Below the pieces are notes generated by a model that did no database searches, had not been told where the DNA came from, and saw nothing but the letters and a program-made list of their open reading frames with translations. Both the position numbers and the translations under genes were made by a program. Below are positions 36,299-45,077 of a DNA stretch of 64,000 nucleotides, piece after piece; within the stretch, counting starts at the first letter, position 1; each line of letters begins with the position of its first letter. Where the stretch lies: NCBI GenBank assembly GCA_910579205.1, contig CAJTTD010000002.1, positions 1 through 64,000 of the forward strand, in the 5' to 3' direction. Source of the DNA: an uncultured Christensenella sp. GTDB taxonomy: Bacteria > Bacillota > Clostridia > Christensenellales > Pumilibacteraceae.

Positions 36299-37972
36299 AT
36301 GGAGAAAGGCGTAGGGAGAACAGCAAAAGCGATGGTAAAAGCAGCGGCAATAGCGATAGCGATGTGGATAACGGTATGGATAGGGAGCGGGTGTGTAGAC
36401 AGCGACGGCAATGGGAGCATGGAAGAGCAAGAGATCACATGGGTGGAGATAAACGGAGTGGAAAAGGAGTACGACGGACAGTACGCGGGAGTGCGGATAA
36501 AAGGACTGCGATACGACGACGAAGCGTACTACTCGGCGGACGGACGGGAGTGGCAAAAGGAAGCATTGTTGTATAAAGCTGTGGGCGAGTATGAAGTATG
36601 GGTGAAGATAGAGCATGAAGGATACAAAACAAAAGAAGAACGTGTAAAGATAATAATAAGAGAACGTGAGCTACACGGGATAAGCGCAAGAGACAAAAGG
36701 ATGATCTACGACGGTAAGGAACACGGGATAGAAATAGAAGGGATCGAATACGGGGATAGGATAGAATACGAAGTGAACGGAGAAAAGCAAGAGACGTTGG
36801 GAATGATCGAAGTCGGCGAGTACGAGATAAGGTATACGGTAAAGCGAGAGGGCGGGAAGTATGAAGGAGAGTGCAAGGTAATAATATTGCCGAGAATATC
36901 AGGGAAGTATGTGAACGAACGATGTGGAATGATCGAGCTGAGCGAAACGGAAACGAACTACGACATAAACGGGAAAGGGAAGTTAAGCGACGGAAGAGAG
37001 TATAAAGTAACGGGCAAGGAAATGGAAGTAGCGGGAGAAATATATAAACGCATGGAACAAGACGAACAAATGTACGGTATAGAAATAAACGGAACAATGC
37101 GGTACGCAATAGGCAAAGCCAAAATAACGATAGAAATAGTATGGGGTAAAGTAAGTATCGACGGGAAAGAGATATATGACGACGGACAAAGCAATTACTG
37201 CGAAAAGGTAATAGGCGAAGAGATAGAGCGGGACTACGAACGGAACGCGGCAAGGATAGAAACGGACAAAGCGAATACGGTGATACAACTGACGAAGCGC
37301 AAGGAAAAGACGGAAATTGAACGTATAGAGCAACGCGTGCTGTACGACGGAAAAGGACACGGAACGGGACGAGAAGACGTGCTGATAAAAACATCGGAAG
37401 GGTATAAGAACGATGTGGAGTATACGGAAGCTGGGAAGTACATAAGCAAAGCTGTAATACTGAGCGCCGAGTATCTGCCGCAGATAACGGAATGGGAACT
37501 GACGATAGCCAAGGACATGACGGGCGTGTATTACAGAGAAGACGGAGTGATAGAGATAGACAAGGAAAAGTGCCGAGTGAACGGGGAAGAGAAAGAAATG
37601 GAATACGATTGGGACGAGTACGGAACGATAGACGGGAAAGCGTTCGAGATAAGGGACGGAACGATGGAATGGCGCGGCAAGGAATACGGAAAGCAGAACG
37701 GCGAGCGGATAACGGTAATAAAGGCCGGCGGGGAAGTCGTAGTAAAACAAGACGTAGCCGACGAAGTATATATACTTAGCGATGCGAACGGAGTGATCGT
37801 AACGACGAGCAACGGGGAAGAGCTGATGCGGATAGACGGAGCAAAGGCACAGAGCGTAACGGTGGACGGCGTGGTGTGGGACAGTATCGACGACGGCGAG
37901 AGCAAGCTCTACATACTCGGCATGTCAGAGATCAACCGCCTTTTCCTTTTTGTGGCGATAGAGACGAGTTGA
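36299..37972 (+). CDS. Purine-rich lipoprotein with MBG/YDG repeats
   Basis: This encodes 557 residues. The signal peptide (KAAAIAIAMWITVWIGSGC) ends in a lipobox. At least two MBG-like beta repeats follow (VEKEYDGQYAGVRIKGL and MIYDGKEHGIEIEG; a third YDGKGHG near residue 355), then beta-rich segments with alternating charged and hydrophobic residues, ending in a hydrophobic INRLFLFVAIE tail. No enzyme motif is seen. The coding strand is strikingly rich in A and G, with GGA/GGG, ATA, AGA and GAA favoured, unlike its neighbours. GAGGAC is the ribosome site. It may be recently acquired or under unusual codon selection. Confidence 0.75.
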   Translation: MEKGVGRTAKAMVKAAAIAIAMWITVWIGSGCVDSDGNGSMEEQEITWVEINGVEKEYDGQYAGVRIKGLRYDDEAYYSADGREWQKEALLYKAVGEYEVWVKIEHEGYKTKEERVKIIIRERELHGISARDKRMIYDGKEHGIEIEGIEYGDRIEYEVNGEKQETLGMIEVGEYEIRYTVKREGGKYEGECKVIILPRISGKYVNERCGMIELSETETNYDINGKGKLSDGREYKVTGKEMEVAGEIYKRMEQDEQMYGIEINGTMRYAIGKAKITIEIVWGKVSIDGKEIYDDGQSNYCEKVIGEEIERDYERNAARIETDKANTVIQLTKRKEKTEIERIEQRVLYDGKGHGTGREDVLIKTSEGYKNDVEYTEAGKYISKAVILSAEYLPQITEWELTIAKDMTGVYYREDGVIEIDKEKCRVNGEEKEMEYDWDEYGTIDGKAFEIRDGTMEWRGKEYGKQNGERITVIKAGGEVVVKQDVADEVYILSDANGVIVTTSNGEELMRIDGAKAQSVTVDGVVWDSIDDGESKLYILGMSEINRLFLFVAIETS

Positions 37973-38380
37973 TGTTTTGACGTGCATATTCGGTGTGAGA
38001 AGTATCTTCTATCCACTGCAATGTGCGAAAGTGAACGGTATTAAGACTTGCTTGTAATGGCAAACATACGCAATATGTAACGCGGTTAAAATTCGTATCG
38101 TATTTAACTGCGCATATTTTAGCGCAGAATAAAATTAAGCGCAGATACTTAAAGTATCCGCGCTATGATAACCAAGTCGAAATAATGTTTATTTAAAAAA
38201 TGCGTATTTTGTCTGTAGATCGGCTATAAGTAATCGGCAGCGTCTGCACTTTACTGCCGTTTTGCTTCGGAGAATGGCGCGTCTCTATCACGTAGTCGCC
38301 GACATTATAATGGGAAAATACTCTATATTTCCGCCGTCAATGTCTCGGTAGTGCCGCGGTCGATAAAAGCCGATGTTGCG
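37973..38380. other. Intergenic region with a 13-bp hairpin
   Basis: Between the convergent lipoprotein and regulator genes, AGCGCAGATACTT (38138-38150) pairs with AAGTATCCGCGCT (38152-38164) except for one mismatch. It has no T tract. A 47-codon open stretch on the minus strand is described separately. The rest shows no gene. Confidence 0.5.
38193..38336 (-). pseudogene. Possible decayed gene tail, about 47 codons
   Basis: Between a TGA and a TAA the minus strand reads, in part, YRVFSHYNVGDYVIETRHSP then QNGSKVQTLPITYSRSTDKI. The composition looks like real protein, yet there is no start codon with a ribosome site. It directly follows the regulator gene's stop. I cannot name it and chance is possible. 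Confidence 0.2.
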
Positions 38381-39487
38381 TTAATCGAAATGTTGCTCGG
38401 TCGGTATGCGTACTATCGTCTGTCTAATGCCGTTGTCTGGCGTATCGTGCTGTTTTATCGCGATCTCGGCGGCTGTATAGCCTATCCGTCTGGCGTCTTG
38501 TCTTATGAATTTCGGACGGAATAGTAGCAGATCTATCAGTTTATCGAATTCGTCATCGAAGATGATGAGGTTGTCGAGCAGTTCTTTATCGTCGCGCGCG
38601 ATCAGTATTTGCGCCGTCTTTATGCCTATACCGCATATCGATGTGATTATGCCGTCGATCTCTCGGTGCTCGCTTAAGAAATTTTCGATCGCGTAGTTTA
38701 CGAAGATGTCTATGTGCGTCCAACTGTTTTTGATAATATCGTCGTTTCTTTCGATCTCGCGGTCTTCAAGCGCTTGTAAATAGCCTTTTAGGCGTTCTTG
38801 CAACGAAAGATCGTTGGTTTCGGGCAAGGTGATATAGGCGATATTGCGTTTGCCTTTATCTATCAGATAGGTCGTTGCTTTGTACATTGCGTCTATGTTG
38901 TCGCTCAATACGCAAGGAATATTCGTATCGAGCAGATTGTTGTCGATGAAACAGAACGGGAAGTTCCGCAAGGACAGTCTGATCATGTCTATCTCGTAAT
39001 TTTTGTAGTCTATGGGACATATGATCATGCCGTCGCTGTATAGGCGCATTTTTCTGATCGCCTCGATCTCGCGTTCGCGCTGAACGTTGGTGTTGGCGAG
39101 CTGTACCAACCAATCGTGCTTTTCGGTGCATTCGAATATCCCGCTGATGATGTTGATATAATATCGGCTCGTTACGTCGGGAACAACGACGGAGAGCACG
39201 TTTTTTGTTGTGATTTTGGATTTTGCTTTGTCGGGTTGATTTAAAAGCGCGATCGCTTTTTGACGTGTTATTTCGGGCGAAATGTAAGAGCCTCTACCCT
39301 TTACGCGCACGACAAGCCCCTCTGCAGCGAGGTCGTCGAGCGCGCGTTTTGCCGTGATCCGACTTACCGAAAATGAATGTACCAGCTGCGATTCGCTGGG
39401 CAATGCGTAGCCGTCCGTCTCGGCATTATCGGCGATCAGTTGTTTGAGATACAGTTTTAACTGGTCGTATAGCGGTGTGCGTTTCAT
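38381..39487 (-). CDS. GntR-type HTH / LacI-type sensor transcriptional regulator
   Basis: This encodes 368 residues. A GntR winged helix (about 1-70: LPSESQLVHSFSVSRITAKR, then ALDDLAAEGLVVRVKGRGSY) is fused to a LacI/periplasmic-binding-type effector domain (from about 95: VLSVVVPDVTSRYYINIISG, then RMRL-like SDGMIICP, and GIGIKTAQIL). This is the AraR-like architecture used for sugar-responsive repressors. The ATG at 39487 has a GGGAGGGG ribosome site. It diverges from the sugar ABC transporter operon across a palindromic operator, so it probably represses that operon until an imported sugar binds. Confidence 0.9.
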   Translation of the reverse strand: MKRTPLYDQLKLYLKQLIADNAETDGYALPSESQLVHSFSVSRITAKRALDDLAAEGLVVRVKGRGSYISPEITRQKAIALLNQPDKAKSKITTKNVLSVVVPDVTSRYYINIISGIFECTEKHDWLVQLANTNVQREREIEAIRKMRLYSDGMIICPIDYKNYEIDMIRLSLRNFPFCFIDNNLLDTNIPCVLSDNIDAMYKATTYLIDKGKRNIAYITLPETNDLSLQERLKGYLQALEDREIERNDDIIKNSWTHIDIFVNYAIENFLSEHREIDGIITSICGIGIKTAQILIARDDKELLDNLIIFDDEFDKLIDLLLFRPKFIRQDARRIGYTAAEIAIKQHDTPDNGIRQTIVRIPTEQHFD

Positions 39488-39511
39488 GATAGCCCCTCCC
39501 GTTTCGCTATT

Positions 39512-39540
39512 ATTATAAAACATTCGCACGGAATTGTCAA
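39512..39540 (-). promoter_or_regulatory. Promoter of the regulator gene
   Basis: Leftward TTGACA (39540-39535), 17 bases, TATAAT (39517-39512), 25 bases before the ATG at 39487. Confidence 0.85.
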
Positions 39541-39547
39541 GCCTGCT

Positions 39548-39563
39548 TGATATAGTTATATCA
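39548..39563. promoter_or_regulatory. Palindromic operator between regulator and transporter
   Basis: TGATATA and TATATCA are perfect 7-bp arms around a 2-bp centre. The site lies 7 bp upstream of the regulator's -35 box and about 96 bp before the binding-protein gene, in the shared control region. It fits a dimeric GntR/LacI-type repressor. Confidence 0.6.
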
Positions 39564-39658
39564 GGTTTTTAGGAGCAAAAACGCCCATCCATATTGTAAT
39601 TGAGAATTTAGCGTGTTATTATTCGGTTAGAAACAAAAAATAAGAAAAAGGAGACAAA

Positions 39659-41245
39659 ATGATGAAAAAATTCCTCAATTACGTAATGGCATTTGTGATG
39701 GCGGGATCGGCGTGTGTCGCAGCTATGGGTTGCAGCGGCAAGGGTAAAGAGATCGTGATCACCGTGGACGGCGGCGGTCAGAACGCTCATTTTAACTCCA
39801 CGAAGAGCATGATCTACGATAAATACGCCAATCCATATCCCTACAACACGCTTGAAAAGATCGGCGAAGAGTGGAGCAAGGCAAATCCCGGCTACAAGAT
39901 CAAGATCGCGTCGTCGTCTATCAATAACGACCGTGAAACGATGCAGCCGGCGCTCAACCAAAAGACCGCGCCCGAAATCCTCTTTTATCTCGGTACGACG
40001 ATAGCGGAAGATATGTCGAAGGGCTGGTTTGTGGAGCTTAACGACTACATGGAGCAGCCCAACAAATACAGCGCGGAGGGCGAGCCTGGCAGCGAGCACT
40101 GGAAGGATATTTACAGTGCGGAAGAATACGCCACGACGCTTGCGCCCAACGGTGTAAAATACACCGCCGAAGTGGAGAAGTGTCCCATAGGTCTTATTTA
40201 CAACAAGACGATCTTCGAGGCGGCGGGAATAGACGAAACGCCCGAGACCTTTGCGGACCTTATGGAGGCGCAGGACAAAGTAAACGCTTACGCGATCGCG
40301 CAAGAAAGAGGCGACGTATCCGCAGCGGATTACCTTTGCCCTTATTACCCGTCCTATCCTTGGTACGACAGCGTGTTGGAATCTTCGCTTTACGGCGAGT
40401 ATCTCGAATATTACGACGTGTTGAATGTGGACGGCTTCCTCGACGCGCAAGAGACCGCTCGCGCGTATATGACAAAAGACAAGAACGGAACGCGGTTGTA
40501 CGCGCCCAACGACGCTCGTGCAAAAGAAAAAGCACGGCTCATGACCGAACTTACCAAGTACTATCCCGCAAACTTCGAAAGCTACTATGCGGAACAGCAA
40601 TTCACCGCGGGCAATCTTGCCATGATGGAAGTCAACGGCGGCGATATCCGCAAGATCGTAGACGCGATCGACGGCAAATTCGAGCTTGGCGTATTTTCTT
40701 ACCCTGTGCTTACTCAGCTTCCTCAAGGGGAGGTGGAAAATCCCGAGTACTACACGACTTATAATGTCGATCGCCATGTCCGTCGCGGATCGTCGGGTTA
40801 TACGTCCGGTTGGGCGGTAACCAATTCCGCTATCGCAAAGGGGCAAGACGTCGTAGACAAATGCGTTGATTTCTTGATGTATGTAACGAGCTATTCTGTC
40901 AACGACCGCATGATCAACGATAAAGGTTTTTCCATCCCGCTCTCGGGCAATACGGAGTACAGCTATTTCAAGACGCTTACCGATGATTTCAACGAGGACA
41001 AGTTGGATGATACGACGATGGCATGGTCGGCGGTATGCCCCGGCGCGGCGCTCAACAAAACGTATTACGACGCCAATTACGTAACGCGTATCGAGATCAT
41101 CAAAGCGAAAGGCGATGAAAATACTATCGATCTCAAGCTTAAAGGTCTGCTTTCTTCGTTCACTACGGCTATAAACAACCTTTACAAACAAAATTCATGG
41201 GATACGAGCACTTGGCCCGCATATGACGGTCCCGATATAACTTGA
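39659..41245 (+). CDS. Sugar ABC transporter substrate-binding lipoprotein
   Basis: This encodes 528 residues. A signal peptide ends with Cys25 (AAMGC), followed by a family 1-type extracellular solute-binding fold (EEWSKANPGYKIKIASSS; KCPIGLIYNKTIFEAAGI; QQFTAGNLAMMEVNGGDI). It is longer than the usual 420-450 residues because of inserts in the middle. It captures an oligosaccharide and passes it to the two permeases that follow after 22 and 1 bases. The ribosome site AAAGGAG is ideal. It is the first gene of a long operon. No ATPase gene is present, so a shared MsmX-type ATPase is likely. Confidence 0.92.
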   Translation: MMKKFLNYVMAFVMAGSACVAAMGCSGKGKEIVITVDGGGQNAHFNSTKSMIYDKYANPYPYNTLEKIGEEWSKANPGYKIKIASSSINNDRETMQPALNQKTAPEILFYLGTTIAEDMSKGWFVELNDYMEQPNKYSAEGEPGSEHWKDIYSAEEYATTLAPNGVKYTAEVEKCPIGLIYNKTIFEAAGIDETPETFADLMEAQDKVNAYAIAQERGDVSAADYLCPYYPSYPWYDSVLESSLYGEYLEYYDVLNVDGFLDAQETARAYMTKDKNGTRLYAPNDARAKEKARLMTELTKYYPANFESYYAEQQFTAGNLAMMEVNGGDIRKIVDAIDGKFELGVFSYPVLTQLPQGEVENPEYYTTYNVDRHVRRGSSGYTSGWAVTNSAIAKGQDVVDKCVDFLMYVTSYSVNDRMINDKGFSIPLSGNTEYSYFKTLTDDFNEDKLDDTTMAWSAVCPGAALNKTYYDANYVTRIEIIKAKGDENTIDLKLKGLLSSFTTAINNLYKQNSWDTSTWPAYDGPDIT

Positions 41246-41267
41246 TTTATCGAGAGGAAAGGACAAA

Positions 41268-42227
41268 ATGAACGTCAAACTTAACGTCGGCAGTGCGGCG
41301 CCGACAAAAAACGGAGGAAAAAGCCCGCGAAAAGAGAAAAAGCGCTTTTCTTTCCGCAAAAGCGGATACGAAGGGTTGCTTTGGATCTTGCCCGCGGCTG
41401 TGCTTCTGCTGATTTTCAGTTACTATCCGCCCCTTGATGCGTTCTATCATTCTCTTACCGACTGGGACGGCACTAACGCGAATTTCATAGGGCTTGACAA
41501 TTTCGTGCGCGTATTTAAAGACGGACTCTTTTGGCGTTCGTTCGGCACTATGCTCTTTTTGACATTGACTTGCATGGTGGTCGGAAATATCTGTACGCTT
41601 CTTCTCGCCGAACTGATCTACAACAATCGCAATGTGCGCATGAACGCCTTTTACCGCTTTATGTTCGTATTGCCCGCTATCATTCCCGGTATCGTTACGA
41701 TAATGCTATGGGGCAAGATCATTTTGACGGGCGCGCCCAACGGCATTTTGAATACGGTCATCGGTTGGTTCGGGGTCAAGCCGCAGGGCTGGTTCTATGC
41801 GGAAAGTACGGTACTCGCTTCCATAATTCTATACGGATTCCCTTGGATGGGCGGGACGAGTTTCCTCATTTATTTGGCAGGGCTCAACGGTATAGACGAA
41901 TCTGTCATCGAAGCGGCCAAGATCGACGGCATAACCACATTCAAACGTATCATCCATATCGATCTTCCCATGATAAAAGGTCAGCTCAAATACTTCTTGA
42001 TCATGGGGCTTATCGGCGGTATACAGAGCTACACTCTGCAATACGCGATCACTAACGGCGGACCGGGAGACAGCTATGTTTCCATGGTGCCCGGGTACTA
42101 TGTGTACAGAGCGGCGATAAACGATTCGGAATACGGTTATTCGTGCGCTATGGGCGTAGTGCTTTTCGTCATTATTCTAATCATCACGATCATCAACAAT
42201 AAATTGATCAAAACGGAGGGCGATTGA
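41268..42227 (+). CDS. Sugar ABC transporter permease (MalF/UgpA type)
   Basis: This encodes 319 residues with six membrane segments; the first starts at about 43 (LLWILPAAVLLLIFSYYPP). The cytoplasmic EAA loop is ESVIEAAKIDGITTFKRI followed by DLP, which contacts the ATPase. The 40-residue N-terminus is basic and cytosolic. It pairs with the next permease to form the channel for the substrate carried by the binding protein upstream. It belongs to the CUT1 class, which typically imports oligosaccharides. Confidence 0.93.
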   Translation: MNVKLNVGSAAPTKNGGKSPRKEKKRFSFRKSGYEGLLWILPAAVLLLIFSYYPPLDAFYHSLTDWDGTNANFIGLDNFVRVFKDGLFWRSFGTMLFLTLTCMVVGNICTLLLAELIYNNRNVRMNAFYRFMFVLPAIIPGIVTIMLWGKIILTGAPNGILNTVIGWFGVKPQGWFYAESTVLASIILYGFPWMGGTSFLIYLAGLNGIDESVIEAAKIDGITTFKRIIHIDLPMIKGQLKYFLIMGLIGGIQSYTLQYAITNGGPGDSYVSMVPGYYVYRAAINDSEYGYSCAMGVVLFVIILIITIINNKLIKTEGD

Positions 42228-42228
42228 T

Positions 42229-43119
42229 ATGGATAACCAAATGACAGCCTCCGCGGAGCTTGTGCAAGGCGATGTCAATAAGAAGAAAATGCGAAAGAAA
42301 GCGCCCGTATCGCAGATCGTGCTCAATTTCGTTACTGTCATTCTTTTGTTGTTGACGCTTTTCCCGTTCTACGTGATGATCATCAACGCGTTTAAATCGC
42401 CGACGCAGTTTTTGGTAGACCCTTTGGGCGTGCCTACCGAATGGGTGTTCAGTTATTTTGCCGTTGCTTGGGAGTACGTTAAATACTATTTCATCAATAC
42501 GATGATAATCGCGGCTGCCGAAGTGGTGTTGGCGGTGCTTGTCAACGGGGCGGCGGCATACGGTTTTGCGCGTTTCCGCTTTAAGGGACGCGACGCGATG
42601 TTCATGTGCGTGCTCGCCATTATGATGATACCCGGCATTTTGACGCTCATACCGCAGTACGCGTTGGTGCATAAATTGGGACTTTCGGGTTCGCTATTAG
42701 GCGTAATACTGCCGCAGATAGCTTCGCCGTTCAGCATATTTCTGCTGAAAAACTTTTTCCAAGGACTCCCGCAAGAGGTGTTCGAAGCGGCGGAGATAGA
42801 CGGCGCGTCGGGCATAACCAAATTCTTTAGGATAGCCATACCGCTTGCCAAGCCCATATTGTTTACGGTGGGACTTACTACGCTCATGGGGTGTTGGAAC
42901 GATTTGATCTGGCCTCGCCTAATATTGCTCGGACACGAAGATCTGTACACGATAAGCGTCGGGATAATGGAACTGACGAATATGTACGGAAACGAATCGT
43001 TCGGTATGGGCGTGCCGCTTGCGGCTTATTGCATAGTGTCCCTTCCGTTGCTCGTTGCATTCTTCTTCACGTCGAAGCAGTTTATCAAGGGTCTTTCGGC
43101 GGGCGCGATCAAAATGTAA
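42229..43119 (+). CDS. Sugar ABC transporter permease (MalG/UgpE type)
   Basis: This encodes 296 residues with six membrane segments (first at about 26-48). The EAA motif is EVFEAAEIDGASGITKFF followed by AIPLAKP. The substrate channel half-site features (LPFY-like FPFYVMIINAFKSP near residue 45) are typical of MalG-type partners. It begins 1 base after the upstream permease's stop with GGAGGG as ribosome site, so the two are tightly coupled. Confidence 0.93.
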   Translation: MDNQMTASAELVQGDVNKKKMRKKAPVSQIVLNFVTVILLLLTLFPFYVMIINAFKSPTQFLVDPLGVPTEWVFSYFAVAWEYVKYYFINTMIIAAAEVVLAVLVNGAAAYGFARFRFKGRDAMFMCVLAIMMIPGILTLIPQYALVHKLGLSGSLLGVILPQIASPFSIFLLKNFFQGLPQEVFEAAEIDGASGITKFFRIAIPLAKPILFTVGLTTLMGCWNDLIWPRLILLGHEDLYTISVGIMELTNMYGNESFGMGVPLAAYCIVSLPLLVAFFFTSKQFIKGLSAGAIKM

Positions 43120-43150
43120 AGAACTCTATTTAAATACAAAGGAGGAGAAT

Positions 43151-44182
43151 ATGAAACGAACAGCAGAAAAAACGGCGGCTATTGCGCTTGCGGCTGTGTT
43201 TGCGCTATCGCTTACGGCTTGCACCGTACAAAACAACGATAAAGATTACGTCGAACGGCTTACCGATGCTACATTCCAAAACGGTTTTGGCGTTTCGGGC
43301 TTGACGTCGGGCAATGTGAGCCATACATGGTGGCAATACAGAAACACTGTGTCCGATCAGCCCATCTGGTCGTTGAATCAGTTTTGCGATCTTTCGACGA
43401 CGCGCTTTCGTAAGAATGACGACGGAACGGACGCATGGCGCTACGATTCTACGAAAAACGATCTGACGCTCCCCACGCTTTTCGACGAGGGCTACGGTAT
43501 CGAGGGAAAAGACGGCGATTACGAAACGCTCACCAATCGATCGGGAAGTAAGTTCGCGTCGGTAAATCGGTCTACGGGCGAGCTCAATCTTAACGTCGAT
43601 ACGAGCAAGGAGTACTTGAACGAGGCGGGCGAGATATCGCCGCGCGTAAACGGCGAAGATTGGGTCCATCTGATAATAGAGCAGAGCGCGGGCGGCGTTA
43701 AAATCGCCGAGCAATCGGAGATCTGGGTGGAGATCGATTTTAATCTGACTAAAACCAACGTCATCGACACGACGGGCGGGGCAAGCCAGTTCCAGTGGAT
43801 CTTTTCGGTGCGCGACATGGACAGCGTTGTGGGCGATTACTTTTGGTTCAACATCACGCTGTACGACGATCGCTATCCCGAGTTCCCGGGCGGCGGACAG
43901 TTCGACAGTGGGAAGGAAGACGCGACGGGTAAATATATCTATTCCGTGCCCGGAAAGAATATTTTCGACGGTCCGGTGGAGGGCGGAAAAGATTACAGAG
44001 TAAGGTTGAACATACGCCCCATTCTCGAACAAGCGTTTGACGACGCGAAGAGCAAAGGCGCGCTCGAGCAGTCGGAGTTTTCTTCGATGGCGCTCAACTC
44101 GCTCAATATCGGCTGGGAGGTTACGCATGTAGCCGAAATGGGCGTTAAAATTTCGCACTTGTCTTTAAAAACAAAGGCGTGA
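43151..44182 (+). CDS. Lipoprotein, copy 1 of the four-member QW/WF family
   Basis: This encodes 343 residues with a signal peptide and lipobox (LTAC, Cys24). The mature part is a beta-rich domain of a family that I do not recognise. It shares with three other proteins of this locus the ordered motifs IWSLNQF, STGELNLNV, WVHLIIEQS, ASQFQWIFSV, DYFWFNITLYDDRYP, GKEDATGKYIY and NIGWEV. Copy 1 has a longer N-terminal segment (about 60 extra residues between the first two motifs). No catalytic motif of a known family is seen. GGAGG precedes the ATG at 43151. The inferred role is glycan binding or a new glycan-active enzyme at the surface. Confidence 0.82.
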   Translation: MKRTAEKTAAIALAAVFALSLTACTVQNNDKDYVERLTDATFQNGFGVSGLTSGNVSHTWWQYRNTVSDQPIWSLNQFCDLSTTRFRKNDDGTDAWRYDSTKNDLTLPTLFDEGYGIEGKDGDYETLTNRSGSKFASVNRSTGELNLNVDTSKEYLNEAGEISPRVNGEDWVHLIIEQSAGGVKIAEQSEIWVEIDFNLTKTNVIDTTGGASQFQWIFSVRDMDSVVGDYFWFNITLYDDRYPEFPGGGQFDSGKEDATGKYIYSVPGKNIFDGPVEGGKDYRVRLNIRPILEQAFDDAKSKGALEQSEFSSMALNSLNIGWEVTHVAEMGVKISHLSLKTKA

Positions 44183-44212
44183 GCGGACAGACAAGCATAG
44201 TGGAGGCAAAAA

Positions 44213-45061
44213 ATGGAATTACTGCGCGATCTCGATTTTTCCGACGGGTTTGAATTGCACCATGTGGAAAAACGGGTAACCGATCGCCCCGTGGCGATAT
44301 TCAATCTGAAAAATACCGCAAAGCAATATCCCTCGTGGCAGCTGGCGCAATGGGGCTGCAAGCACAATTTGGCGGACGTTACCGAACGCGTCAATCAGAA
44401 CGGCGCATACGAAATTTGCGACGAGAGCAAAAACGTTACCGTCGATGTGGAACGCGGAACTATCTCGCTCGAATTGAACACATCGCAAGAATATACCGTG
44501 CCGCGGCAAGAGGGCGAAGGTTGGCCGCATATTCTCATCGAACAGAAATTCGAAAAGAAAACTAAGATCATGCAAGCGAAGCGCATCATGCTCGATATAG
44601 AACTCTGCATCGACAAGATGATCTGCCGCCAAAAAGAACCTGTCGAAAATATACATACCGCGCAGTTTTCTTGGATCTTTGCGCTTGCCGACAGATCGGG
44701 CGGAAAGGGTGAAGGCGATTTTATCTGGTTCGGATGCCCTATATACGATCGTAGGTATCCGCTCCCCGGCGAGTTTCGCGCAAAGGACGGGGGCAAACCG
44801 GAAAATACGGGTAAATACATATATTTCATCGATTCTAAAAATTATCTGCAAGAACCCGTCGCCGTCGGAAAGCGCGTGCATTTGAAGTTTGACGTTACGG
44901 AGTTCATGAAAGAAGCCGTGCTCGACGCCAAAAGCAAGGGCTATCTGCCCGACAGCGACGTAAACGATATAGTTCTCGATAATACCAATCTCGGTTGGGA
45001 AGTAACGGGTACTTTCGACGTCGGTTTGACGTTTTATCGACTGTCCGTCGATGTTCAATAA
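44213..45061 (+). CDS. Copy 2 of the QW/WF family, without signal peptide
   Basis: This encodes 282 residues and consists of the bare family domain. It starts directly with MELLRDLDFSDGFELH, which aligns with the first conserved motif of its paralogues (LRDLNFSRGLAVS in copy 3), so no leader sequence is missing by mis-start. The motifs are SWQLAQWG, RGTISLEL, GWPHILIEQ, HTAQFSWIFAL, DFIWFGCPIYDRRYP, DGGKPENTGKYIY and NLGWEVTGTFDV. The GTGGAGG ribosome site is strong. A cytosolic member argues that the family may act on sugars chemically rather than just hold them outside, though this is inference. Confidence 0.85.
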   Translation: MELLRDLDFSDGFELHHVEKRVTDRPVAIFNLKNTAKQYPSWQLAQWGCKHNLADVTERVNQNGAYEICDESKNVTVDVERGTISLELNTSQEYTVPRQEGEGWPHILIEQKFEKKTKIMQAKRIMLDIELCIDKMICRQKEPVENIHTAQFSWIFALADRSGGKGEGDFIWFGCPIYDRRYPLPGEFRAKDGGKPENTGKYIYFIDSKNYLQEPVAVGKRVHLKFDVTEFMKEAVLDAKSKGYLPDSDVNDIVLDNTNLGWEVTGTFDVGLTFYRLSVDVQ

Positions 45062-45077
45062 GAAGGAAAAATTAGTT

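Noticed and set aside
39608..41191. 527-codon leftward frame opposite the binding-protein gene
   Set aside because: Antisense shadow of the substrate-binding lipoprotein, Arg/Val-rich and without known motifs.
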